17,683 bases of DNA, from assembly GCA_020851615.1 (NCBI GenBank), contig JADZCL010000234.1, positions 1 through 17,683 on the forward strand, given 5' to 3'. Position 1 is the stretch's first letter. Every line of letters begins with the position of its first letter. Both the position numbers and the translations under genes were made by a program. This DNA comes from Rubrivivax sp. Lineage in GTDB: Bacteria > Pseudomonadota > Gammaproteobacteria > Burkholderiales > Burkholderiaceae_C. A model generated the notes under the pieces. The model ran no database searches and had not been told where the DNA came from. It worked only from the letters and a program-made list of their open reading frames with translations. This document shows, in pieces, positions 1 through 6,980 of this stretch.

Positions 1-861
1 ATGCTGCCGGTGGCCGAGGAGTACAAGAAGATCCTGCTCGTCGAGCCCGCGGTGGCCGACAGCATCACCGGCGACAAGTGGAACAAGTACATCTTCCGCA
101 CCGGCCGCAACAGCAGCCAGGACGCCGCCGCCAACGCCGCAGCACTCGACCAGCCGGGCAACGTCGTCGCGGTGCTGGCCAACGACAACGCCTTCGGCCG
201 CGACGGCGTGAAGGCGGCCAAGGAGTTCACCAAGAAGGCCAAGATCGTCCACGAGGAATACCTGCCCGTGGGCACGACCGATTTCACCGCCGGCCTGCAG
301 CGCATCATCGACGCGCTCAAGAACGAGAAGGGCAACAAATACCTCTCGGTGGGCTGGTCGGGTGCGCCCACGCCCTTCCCGAAGATCGCCGACCTCGAGC
401 TCGAGAAGCGCTACGGCATCAAGCTGGCCACCGGCGGCAACATCCTGCCGGCGATGGTGGCCTACAAGAACTTCCCCGGCATGGAAGGCGCGCTCTACTA
501 CTACTTCGGCATCCCGAAGAACCCCATCAACGAGTGGCTGGTCGCCAACCACTACAAGCAGTTCAAGTCGCCCCCGGACTTCTTCACGGCTGGCGGCATG
601 AGTGCAGCGCTTGCAGTTGTCGAGGCGCTGAAGAAGACCGGCGGTGACACCAGCACCAACAAGCTCATCGCCACCATGGAGGGCATGAGCTTCGACACGC
701 CCAAGGGCAAGATGACCTTCCGCAAGGAGGATCACCAGGCGATGCAGGACATGTTCCACTTCCGCATCAAGAACGACCCGGCCTTTGCGTGGGGGGTGCC
801 CGAACTGGTGCGCGTGATCCCGGCCAGCGAATTGCAGATCCCCATCCGCAACAAGCGCTGA
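1..861 (+). CDS. Branched-chain amino acid-type ABC transporter substrate-binding protein (5' truncated by window edge)
   Basis: This is the C-terminal 286 residues of a periplasmic binding protein of the LivJ/LivK (Peripla_BP_6) type, which captures a small ligand and hands it to a Liv-type permease. The window opens on an in-frame ATG, but the first residues (MLPVAEEYKK) fall in the middle of the family fold and there is no signal peptide, so the real start lies upstream. Full-length members are about 380-400 residues, so roughly 100 are missing. Family-like segments include VVAVLANDNAFGRDG (second-lobe strand and turn) and VGTTDFTAGLQRI. Two ATPases and two permeases follow in the same direction, which makes this the binding protein of that importer. 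Substrate is not readable from the sequence: branched-chain amino acids, aromatic acids, amides or dicarboxylates are all carried by this family. Confidence 0.9.
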   Translation: MLPVAEEYKKILLVEPAVADSITGDKWNKYIFRTGRNSSQDAAANAAALDQPGNVVAVLANDNAFGRDGVKAAKEFTKKAKIVHEEYLPVGTTDFTAGLQRIIDALKNEKGNKYLSVGWSGAPTPFPKIADLELEKRYGIKLATGGNILPAMVAYKNFPGMEGALYYYFGIPKNPINEWLVANHYKQFKSPPDFFTAGGMSAALAVVEALKKTGGDTSTNKLIATMEGMSFDTPKGKMTFRKEDHQAMQDMFHFRIKNDPAFAWGVPELVRVIPASELQIPIRNKR

Positions 862-976
862 TCGACCCACCCCGCCGCGGCCTTGCCGTGTGCCCCTCGC
901 GGGGGCGAGGCCAGCGGACCGGCGCGGCCGGCTCCGCTGCCGCCCGCGTGATCCCGCCTGTCGACCGCCGACACCC
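862..976. repeat. GC-rich intergenic inverted repeat, probable dispersed Burkholderiales element (copy A)
   Basis: This gap between the binding-protein stop and the first ATPase gene carries a hairpin with stem GCCCC (892-896) and GGGGC (902-906). It is nested in a wider imperfect inverted repeat, GGCCTTGC (879-886) against GCGAGGCC (905-912). The layout (CCCAC, then a GCCTTGC block, then CCCC-TCG-GGGG) resembles the gap at 3504-3599 but is more diverged. No Shine-Dalgarno sequence is visible before the downstream ATG. It may be a repeat, an mRNA stability element or a partial terminator after the highly expressed binding-protein gene. Confidence 0.45.
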
Positions 977-1756
977 ATGCTCGAGACACGCGACCTGACG
1001 ATACGCTTTGGCGGCCACGTGGCAGTCGACCATGTGACGTGCCGCTTCGAGCCGGGCACGCTGACGGCCATCGTCGGCCCCAATGGCGCGGGCAAGACGA
1101 CCTACTTCAACCTCATCTCGGGCCAGTTGCCCGCCACCGAGGGCCGCGTGCTGCTGGGTGGCGAGGACATCACCGCGCTGGCGGCGGCGCAGCGCACGCA
1201 GCGCGGCCTGGGGCGGGCCTTCCAGCTGACGCAGCTCTTTGCCAACCTCAGCGTGCACGAGAACGTGCGCCTGGCGATCCAGGCGCGCGAGGCCGGGCGT
1301 GGGCGCAGCGCACTGGCACTGGCGCGCGACATGCTGCGCGTGTGGCTGGACCATGCCGGCTGGATCACCGAGGCGAATGACATCCTGGCGCAGGTGCGTC
1401 TGTCCGACAAGGCCCGCGTGAGCGCCAGCAGCCTTGCGCATGGCGACCAGCGCAAGCTCGAGGTCGCCCTGCTGATGGCCCTGGACCCCAAGGTCTACAT
1501 GTTCGACGAACCCACCGCCGGCATGAGCGTCGACGAGGTGCCTGTGGTTCTGGACCTGATCCGCGCGCTCAAGACCCGGCGCGACATCGTCATCCTGCTC
1601 GTCGAGCACAAGATGGACGTCGTGCGCGAGCTCGCCGACCGCATCATCGTGCTGCACAACGGCCAGCTCGTGGCCGATGGCGAGCCGGCCGCCGTGATCG
1701 CCTCACCGGTGGTGCAGCAGGCCTATCTGGGCCTGGCCGCGGAGGAGCCGGCATGA
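977..1756 (+). CDS. ABC transporter ATP-binding protein, LivG-like
   Basis: This cytoplasmic ATPase (259 aa) is one of the two nucleotide-binding subunits energising the Liv-type importer. Visible motifs are Walker A GPNGAGKTT (residues 34-42), an altered signature LAHGDQRK (153-160) where LivG proteins usually have LSYGxQR, Walker B VYMFDEP (173-179) and the H-loop His211 in LVEHKMD. The AFQLTQLF segment (81-88) is typical of the LivG Q-loop region. I chose the ATG at 977 because the sequence from there (MLETRDLTIRFGG) starts like the family; an upstream extension in the same frame is low-complexity repeat sequence. No clear ribosome binding site precedes the ATG. The stop overlaps the next gene by ATGA, so the two ATPases are translationally coupled. 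Confidence 0.9.
   Translation: MLETRDLTIRFGGHVAVDHVTCRFEPGTLTAIVGPNGAGKTTYFNLISGQLPATEGRVLLGGEDITALAAAQRTQRGLGRAFQLTQLFANLSVHENVRLAIQAREAGRGRSALALARDMLRVWLDHAGWITEANDILAQVRLSDKARVSASSLAHGDQRKLEVALLMALDPKVYMFDEPTAGMSVDEVPVVLDLIRALKTRRDIVILLVEHKMDVVRELADRIIVLHNGQLVADGEPAAVIASPVVQQAYLGLAAEEPA
1741..1747 (+). promoter_or_regulatory. Ribosome binding site of the LivF-like gene
   Basis: GGAGGAG lies five bases before the ATG at 1753, inside the end of the preceding ATPase gene. It supports the overlapping start and contrasts with the LivG-like gene, which has no visible site. Confidence 0.75.
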
Positions 1757-2487
1757 AGCCGCTGCTCGAGCTGCGCGGCGTGCACACGCACATCGGCGCG
1801 TACCACATCCTGCACGGCGTCGACCTCGCCGTGCCCGAGGGGCAGGTGACCGTGCTGCTGGGCCGCAACGGCGCGGGCAAGACGACCACGCTGCGCACCA
1901 TCATGGGCCTGTGGGCGGTGTCGCAGGGCGCGCTCGAGTTCCGCGGCGAGTCCATCGCCAGGCGTGCCACGCCGGCCATCGCCGCCGCCGGCATTGCCTA
2001 CGTGCCCGAGAGCATGGGCATCTTCAGCGACCTCTCGGTGAAGGAGAACATCGTGCTGGCCGCGCGCCAGGCGCGCCACGAAGGCGAGCTCGACCGCGAG
2101 CGGCTGCAGTGGATCTTCGGCCTCTTCCCGGCGCTGCAGAGGTTCTGGCTCTACCCGGCGGGCAAGCTCTCCGGCGGGCAGAAGCAGATGCTGGCCGTGG
2201 CGCGCGCGATCTGCGAGCCGCGCGCGCTGATCCTGATCGACGAGCCCAGCAAGGGCCTGGCGCCATCGATCATCCAGAACCTCATCGGCGCGCTGCGCGA
2301 GCTCAAGCGCCAGCGCACGACCATCCTGCTTGTCGAGCAGAACTTCATGATGGCCCGCGCGCTGGGTGACACCGTCGCGGTGATGGACGACGGCCGCATC
2401 GTGCACGGCGGCGCGATGGCCGAACTGGCCGCCGACGAGGCACTCCAGCAGCGCCTGCTGGGCCTCTCGCTGGGAGCGCACCAATGA
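1753..2487 (+). CDS. ABC transporter ATP-binding protein, LivF-like
   Basis: This is the second cytoplasmic ATPase (244 aa) of the importer. Walker A is GRNGAGKTT (37-45), the ABC signature LSGGQKQ (139-145) and Walker B LILIDEP (159-165). The switch position is LVEQN, with Gln replacing the H-loop His, as is usual for LivF. The order LivG-like then LivF-like is the common arrangement for this family. The start is the ATG overlapping the upstream stop, preceded by a strong GGAGGAG. Its own stop overlaps the next permease gene by ATGA. Length and motifs are complete and nothing looks damaged. Confidence 0.92.
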   Translation: MKPLLELRGVHTHIGAYHILHGVDLAVPEGQVTVLLGRNGAGKTTTLRTIMGLWAVSQGALEFRGESIARRATPAIAAAGIAYVPESMGIFSDLSVKENIVLAARQARHEGELDRERLQWIFGLFPALQRFWLYPAGKLSGGQKQMLAVARAICEPRALILIDEPSKGLAPSIIQNLIGALRELKRQRTTILLVEQNFMMARALGDTVAVMDDGRIVHGGAMAELAADEALQQRLLGLSLGAHQ

Positions 2488-3503
2488 CCGGCCCCGCCAG
2501 CGTCGCGCCCACGCCGGCGGCCATCCCGCGCAGCGCCTTCGACTGGAAACCCTTCGGCCTGCTGCTGGCGCTTGTCGCTGCCGCGCTGCCGGCGGTCGGC
2601 AGTGCCAGCAGCTGGCTGACGCTGACCTTTGCCGGGCTGGCGATGGGCCTCATCATCTTCGTCATCGCCTCGGGCCTGACGCTGGTCTTCGGCCTCATGG
2701 ACGTGCTCAATTTCGGGCACGGCCTGTTCATCGCCATCGGCGCCTTCGTCGCGACCTCGGTGATGGGCGGCATGGCGGTCTACGCCGACCAGGGCGTGCT
2801 GCAGACGCTGCTGGCCATCTTTGCCGCCATGCTGGTGGCGATGGCGGTCGCCGGGGCGATCGGCTGGGCTTTCGAGCGCGTCATCGTGCGCCCGGTCTAC
2901 GGCCTGCACCTCAAGCAGATCCTGATCACCATGGGCGGCATGATCGTCGGCGAGGAACTGATCAAGGTCGTCTGGGGCCCGCTGCAGATCGCACTGCCCA
3001 TGCCCGCGCCGTTGCGGGGGGCGTTCTACATCGGCGACGCGGCGCTCGAGAAGTACCGCATCGTTGCCGCACTCGTCGGGCTGGCCATCTTTGCGCTGCT
3101 GGCCTGGACGCTGGCGCGCACCAAGGTCGGCCTGCTGATCCGCGCCGGCGTGCAGGACCGCGAGATGGTCGAGTCGCTGGGATATCGCATCCGCCGCCTG
3201 TTCATCGGCGTCTTCGTCGCCGGCTCAGGCCTGGCGGGCCTGGGCGGCGTGATGTGGGGCCTGTACCAGCAGGCCGTGGTGCCGCAGATCGGTGCACAGG
3301 TCAACGTGCTGATCTTCATCGTCATCATCATCGGCGGGCTGGGCTCGACGCTGGGTTGCTTCATCGGCGCGCTGCTGGTGGGGCTCGTGGCCAACTACAC
3401 CGGCTTTCTCGTCCCCAAGGTCGCGCTGTTCTCGAACATCGCGCTGATGGTGGCCATCCTGCTGTGGCGGCCGCAGGGCCTGTATCCGGTGACGAATCGA
3501 TGA
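2484..3503 (+). CDS. Branched-chain amino acid ABC transporter permease, LivH-like
   Basis: This inner-membrane permease (339 aa) has about eight to nine hydrophobic segments. The LivH hallmark GLTLVFGLMDVLNFGHG lies near residues 64-80. A cytoplasmic coupling loop, IRAGVQDREMVESLGY, follows in the second half and would contact the ATPases. The glycine-rich stretch IIIGGLGSTLG and the ending RPQGLYP are also family typical. It carries about 40 extra N-terminal residues with an additional hydrophobic segment compared with the shortest LivH proteins (about 290-310 aa). The start overlaps the LivF-like stop by ATGA and has GGAG at 2473-2476. A repeat-filled gap separates it from its partner permease. 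Confidence 0.92.
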   Translation: MTGPASVAPTPAAIPRSAFDWKPFGLLLALVAAALPAVGSASSWLTLTFAGLAMGLIIFVIASGLTLVFGLMDVLNFGHGLFIAIGAFVATSVMGGMAVYADQGVLQTLLAIFAAMLVAMAVAGAIGWAFERVIVRPVYGLHLKQILITMGGMIVGEELIKVVWGPLQIALPMPAPLRGAFYIGDAALEKYRIVAALVGLAIFALLAWTLARTKVGLLIRAGVQDREMVESLGYRIRRLFIGVFVAGSGLAGLGGVMWGLYQQAVVPQIGAQVNVLIFIVIIIGGLGSTLGCFIGALLVGLVANYTGFLVPKVALFSNIALMVAILLWRPQGLYPVTNR

Positions 3504-3599
3504 GCCCCCACCTCGCTTTGCTCCTGCCCCCCGAGGGGGCGCGGCCTTCCCTGGGGCGGCCCGGCGGAAGGCCGAGACCTCTTCGTCCGGCGCACTGTC
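3504..3599. repeat. GC-rich intergenic inverted repeat, probable dispersed Burkholderiales element (copy B)
   Basis: This 96-base gap between the two permease genes contains two adjacent stem-loops. The first is GCCCCC (3526-3531) / GGGGGC (3535-3540) with a three-base loop. The second is a perfect GGCCTTCC (3543-3550) / GGAAGGCC (3566-3573) with a 15-base loop holding TGGGGCGGCCCGGC. From memory this combination (a CCCCC-GGGGG hairpin followed by TGGGGCGGCCCGG inside a second stem) recurs in intergenic DNA of Comamonadaceae and relatives. That family assignment is recollection, not a search. No ribosome binding site is visible before the ATG at 3600. Confidence 0.6.
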
Positions 3600-4673
3600 A
3601 TGCTTGACCGCCTGCTCTCGCACGACCGCCCGCGCAGCCGCCTGCTGGCGCTGGCCCTCATCGCCGTCGTCGTCACGCTGGCGGTTGCGCCCTTCGTCTT
3701 CCCGGGCGCCAAGGCGCTGAGCGTGGCGGCCAAGACCCTGATCTTCATCCTGCTCGTGGCCAGCTTCGACCTGCTGCTGGGCTACACCGGCATCGTCAGT
3801 TTCGCGCACACCATGTTCTTCGGCATCGGCGCCTACGGCGTGGCGGTGGCCAGCACGCGCCTGGGCGAAGGCGTGCTTGCCGTCGTCGCGGGCACCGCGG
3901 CGGCGCTGCTGCTGTCGCTGCTGCTGTCGCTGCTGATCGGCCTGTTCTCGCTGCGCGTGAAGGCGATCTTCTACGCCATGATCACGCTGGCCGTGGCCAG
4001 TGCCTTCCAGACCCTGGCCTCGCAGCTCTCCGAGATCACCGGCGGCGAGGACGGCCTCACCTTCCGCAACCCGGCCTACCTGAGCCCGAGCTTCGAGCCC
4101 TTCGAGAACCCCGTCCTGGGCCTCGCGCTGGACGGCAAGGTCTTCACCTACTACCTGCTGTTCGTGGCGGTGGTGCTGCTCTTCCTGGCGCTGCTGCGCA
4201 TCGTCAACTCGCCCTTCGGCCGCGTGCTGCAGGCCATCCGCGAGAACGACTTCCGCGCCGAAGCGATCGGCTACTCGACCGTCGCCTACCGCACCTGGAG
4301 CAACGTCCTCTCGGCGGCCTTTGCCACGCTGGCCGGCGTGCTGCTGGCGCTGTGGCTGCGCTACGTCGGCCCGGACACCACGCTGTCCTTCGAGATCATG
4401 CTCGACATCCTGCTCATCGTCGTCATCGGCGGCATGGGCACGATGTACGGTGCCGTCGTCGGTGCGGCGCTGTTCGTGCTGGCGCAGAACTACCTGCAGG
4501 ACCTGCTCGCCCTCGGTGCGACCGCGCTGCAGGGCGTGCCCGTGCTCGAGCAGATCGTCTCGCCGGACCGCTGGCTGCTGTGGCTGGGCGTGCTGTTCGT
4601 GCTCTCGGTCTACCACTTCCCAAGCGGCATCGTCGGGCGCCTGCGCGCGCTGGCGCTGCGCCCGCGCCGATGA
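3600..4673 (+). CDS. Branched-chain amino acid ABC transporter permease, LivM-like
   Basis: This is the second inner-membrane permease (357 aa), expected to pair with the LivH-like subunit to form the channel. Family marks are LLLGYTGIVSFAHTMFFGIG near residues 56-75, the coupling loop IRENDFRAEAIGYSTVAYR in the second half, GGMGTMYGAVVGA and the terminal FPSGIVGRL. A leucine/serine-rich helix near residues 103-115 is encoded by a 12-base tandem duplication (3906-3929). The ATG at 3600 gives a normal short cytoplasmic N-terminus, but no Shine-Dalgarno is visible, perhaps because the repeat has replaced the native leader. The stop overlaps the start of the alpha/beta hydrolase gene. Confidence 0.92.
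   Translation: MLDRLLSHDRPRSRLLALALIAVVVTLAVAPFVFPGAKALSVAAKTLIFILLVASFDLLLGYTGIVSFAHTMFFGIGAYGVAVASTRLGEGVLAVVAGTAAALLLSLLLSLLIGLFSLRVKAIFYAMITLAVASAFQTLASQLSEITGGEDGLTFRNPAYLSPSFEPFENPVLGLALDGKVFTYYLLFVAVVLLFLALLRIVNSPFGRVLQAIRENDFRAEAIGYSTVAYRTWSNVLSAAFATLAGVLLALWLRYVGPDTTLSFEIMLDILLIVVIGGMGTMYGAVVGAALFVLAQNYLQDLLALGATALQGVPVLEQIVSPDRWLLWLGVLFVLSVYHFPSGIVGRLRALALRPRR
3906..3929 (+). repeat. 12-base tandem duplication inside the LivM-like gene
   Basis: CTGCTGCTGTCG occurs twice head to tail (3906-3917 and 3918-3929) and is followed by a third partial copy, CTGCTG. It encodes LLLSLLLSLL within a membrane helix. It keeps the frame and adds four residues per unit. Confidence 0.8.
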
Positions 4674-5518
4674 GTGGTGCGATGCAGCCTCGGTCGCGCT
4701 ACCTGAACTGCGCCGGCCGCGAGCTCCACTTCACCGAGTGGGGGGCGCAGCAGGGCGAGGTCGTCGTTGCCTGGCATGGCCTGGCGCGCACCGGGCGCGA
4801 CATGGACCCCATCGCCGCGCATCTGGCCACGCACTTTCGCGTCGTCTGCCCCGACACGCTCGGCCGCGGACTCAGCCAGTGGAGCCCGCAGCCGGCCGTC
4901 GAGTACTGCCTGGACTTCTACGTCCGCCAGGCCGTCAGCCTGCTCGACCAGTTGGGCGTGCGCGACTGCCTGTGGCTGGGCACCAGCATGGGCGGTGCAA
5001 TCGGCCTGCGCGGTGCGGCCAGCGCCCTGCGCGGGCGCATCCGCAAGCTGCTGCTCAACGACATCGGGCCCGAACTGGCCCGCAGCGCCGTCGAGCGCAT
5101 CCGCGCCTATGCCGGCAACCCACCGGCGTTTGCCACCGTGAGCGAGCTCGAGCAGTACTTCCGCACCATCTATCAACCCTATGGTTGGCTGCCCGATGCG
5201 CAATGGCGCGCACTCACCGAGAGCAGCCTGCGCCGCCTGCCCGACGGCCGCGTGACGCCGCACTACGACCCGGCGATGGTGCAGCAGTTCATCCACCACC
5301 CACACGACTACGACCAGTGGGACGCCTGGGACGCCCTGACCATCCCCGTGCTGTGCCTGCGCGGCGAGAACTCCGACCTGCTGCTGCCCGAAGTCGCCGA
5401 AGCCATGCGCGTGCGGGGCCCATGCGCCGTCGTCGCCACCATTCCCGGCTGCGGCCACGCACCGGCGCTGAACACGCCCGCGCAGTACGCCCTCGTCGAG
5501 CGCTTCTTCTGCGCCTGA
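4670..5518 (+). CDS. Alpha/beta hydrolase, translationally coupled to the Liv-type importer
   Basis: This is a cytoplasmic serine hydrolase (282 aa) of the alpha/beta fold; I see no signal peptide. The nucleophile elbow is GTSMGG with Ser106. The oxyanion-side motif WHGLAR is at 35-40. The likely acid is Asp236 in LRGENSD and the catalytic His is His263 in GCGHAP, so the triad appears intact. A cap region lies between about residues 130 and 215. The chosen ATG at 4670 overlaps the permease stop as ATGA and is in frame with the whole fold; a second in-frame ATG is at 4682. The tight coupling to the transporter suggests it acts on the imported compound or a derivative, for example an ester, lactone or amide. 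That role is inference and the substrate is unknown. Confidence 0.88.
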   Translation: MSGAMQPRSRYLNCAGRELHFTEWGAQQGEVVVAWHGLARTGRDMDPIAAHLATHFRVVCPDTLGRGLSQWSPQPAVEYCLDFYVRQAVSLLDQLGVRDCLWLGTSMGGAIGLRGAASALRGRIRKLLLNDIGPELARSAVERIRAYAGNPPAFATVSELEQYFRTIYQPYGWLPDAQWRALTESSLRRLPDGRVTPHYDPAMVQQFIHHPHDYDQWDAWDALTIPVLCLRGENSDLLLPEVAEAMRVRGPCAVVATIPGCGHAPALNTPAQYALVERFFCA

Positions 5519-5572
5519 AGGCGGTCCATGCGTGCGCAGGGGCGCGCCTGGTGAACAATCGCGCCATCGCAC

Positions 5573-5578
5573 AGGAGG
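5573..5578 (+). promoter_or_regulatory. Ribosome binding site deciding the GTG start at 5586
   Basis: AGGAGG lies seven bases upstream of GTG 5586. It fixes the start of the secreted zinc protein at a GTG rather than at the ATG at 5532, which would bury the signal peptide behind 18 extra residues. Confidence 0.8.
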
Positions 5579-5585
5579 CGCTGGA

Positions 5586-6938
5586 GTGAGACGAAACCTG
5601 CCCCGGATCGCCGCGGTGATCCTGACCCTGACCCTGGCCACGACGGCGGCACGGGCCTGGAGTGATCACGGCATGGCGACCTATCGGGTGCTCTCGGCGC
5701 TGCCCGAAGTAGCCGCTGCGGCACCAGTGGCCGCCGAGCCGCTGGCCGACTTCCTGCGTGCCGAGGAAGCGCAGATCGAAGCCACGCTGGCGCAAACGCA
5801 GACCTGGGCGGCCGGCCGGCTCGAGGCCTATCCACCGCTGCCGGCCGCGTTGCGCTTCGTTGCCGACCCCGCGCGCAGTGATGGCGCGCGGCAACTCGCC
5901 TTCCTGCGTGCGCTGCGCGTGGCGCTCGATGCGCGCTTTGCGCTCTACGTCCAGCCCGATCGCTGGCTGGACGTGCAGGGCAGCGAACTGCCTGTGGCCG
6001 CCGTCGTCACACCCGGGTCGGGTGTCCTGGACCATCGCTTCCTTGCGCTGCAGCCCGGCGAGCAGGTCGCGCCACTGGCTGTCGTCGCCTCGGCGGCCGA
6101 TGAGCCCGACTACGGCCTGGACATCGGCATCTGGACAGACAGCCGCACGCCCTGGGGCAAGGAAATGGGCATGGGCCCGCTGCCCTTTGGCAATCCGGCG
6201 CTGGTCTTTGCGACCCAGGCCCCGATGCACATGGGCTTCTATCACGAGGACCGGATCCTCTACCTGGCCGCCCCGCAGTTGCGCCGCACCTATCCGCAAC
6301 TGCGCCACCACCAGTTCGCTGCACTTGCGCAACTGGCCTTTCGCAGCGGCCATCCCTACTGGGGCTGGCGCTTCACCGGCCTGGCCCTGCACTACCTGCA
6401 GGACCTCACGCAGCCCTACCACGCCACCGTGATGCCGGGCGCCTCGACCCTGCGCATGCTTGGCATCAGCGTGCTCGCCAAGCTCGGCATGCAGCGCCCC
6501 TGGGACGAGGCGATCGTGCTGCTCTCCAACCGCCACCTCGCGGCCGAGGCCTTCCAATCCGACCTCATCCGTGAGGCTGCACGCGTACGCCGCGCCGGCG
6601 CCATCGAAACCGCGCTGCAGGATGTGCGCCGCGACGGCACGCTGCCTGCCTGGAGCGACGACGCCCTGCGCACCCAGGTCTCCGCCCGCGCCCACGCCGC
6701 CGCCCCAGCCCTGAACGACGCCGTCCTCGCCGCGCTGCCAGACCGCCTGGTGCTGGACCCCGGCTTCGACTACGGCGTACACGAACGCGAAGTCGATCTG
6801 CTGCGCGAAATCGGCCCCCAGGGCAAGACGCCGGGCAGCCGCGCCGCACTCGAGGCCGCCATCGCCGACCGCATGGCGGACTTCGGGGCGTTCACCCGCG
6901 CGGCCGTGCGCGCAATCGTGGGCGAGGTGAGGCGGTAG
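5586..6938 (+). CDS. Secreted zinc-dependent phospholipase C / P1 nuclease-fold protein
   Basis: This is a 450-residue exported protein. The first 24 residues form a signal peptide ending ARA, so cleavage would leave Trp25 as the new N-terminus (WSDHG). In zinc phospholipase C and S1/P1 nucleases the mature N-terminal Trp is itself a zinc ligand. The pattern HYLQDLTQPYH gives His269, Asp273 and His279, with the same +4 and +10 spacing as the His-Asp-His zinc ligands of those enzymes. His317 and Glu321 (HLAAE) match the later His-x3-Glu/Asp pair. His28 is a candidate early ligand. Asp176, His215 and His220 are possible further ligands, less certain. It is longer than Bacillus phospholipase C (about 245 aa mature) or P1 nuclease (about 270), with extra sequence between the ligands and at the C-terminus. 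Substrate could be phospholipid or nucleic acid. It stands 67 bases after the hydrolase gene and may be separately expressed. Confidence 0.75.
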   Translation: MRRNLPRIAAVILTLTLATTAARAWSDHGMATYRVLSALPEVAAAAPVAAEPLADFLRAEEAQIEATLAQTQTWAAGRLEAYPPLPAALRFVADPARSDGARQLAFLRALRVALDARFALYVQPDRWLDVQGSELPVAAVVTPGSGVLDHRFLALQPGEQVAPLAVVASAADEPDYGLDIGIWTDSRTPWGKEMGMGPLPFGNPALVFATQAPMHMGFYHEDRILYLAAPQLRRTYPQLRHHQFAALAQLAFRSGHPYWGWRFTGLALHYLQDLTQPYHATVMPGASTLRMLGISVLAKLGMQRPWDEAIVLLSNRHLAAEAFQSDLIREAARVRRAGAIETALQDVRRDGTLPAWSDDALRTQVSARAHAAAPALNDAVLAALPDRLVLDPGFDYGVHEREVDLLREIGPQGKTPGSRAALEAAIADRMADFGAFTRAAVRAIVGEVRR

Positions 6939-6980
6939 GGAGCACGCGCGACGGGAAACCCATGGGGTGAGGTCCAGCCC

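Noticed and set aside
890..976. 29-residue N-terminal extension of the LivG-like ATPase
   Set aside because: It is encoded by the repeat-like intergenic sequence, is Arg/Pro/Ala-rich and precedes a normal family start at 977.
3225..4616. 463-codon minus-strand frame opposite the permease genes
   Set aside because: Gln/Arg/Glu/Asp/His-rich antisense shadow of membrane helices, without conserved features.
5289..6782. 497-codon open frame on the minus strand opposite the zinc protein and the hydrolase
   Set aside because: It crosses two well-supported plus-strand genes and has no recognisable domain; the plus-strand frames carry catalytic motifs and a signal peptide.
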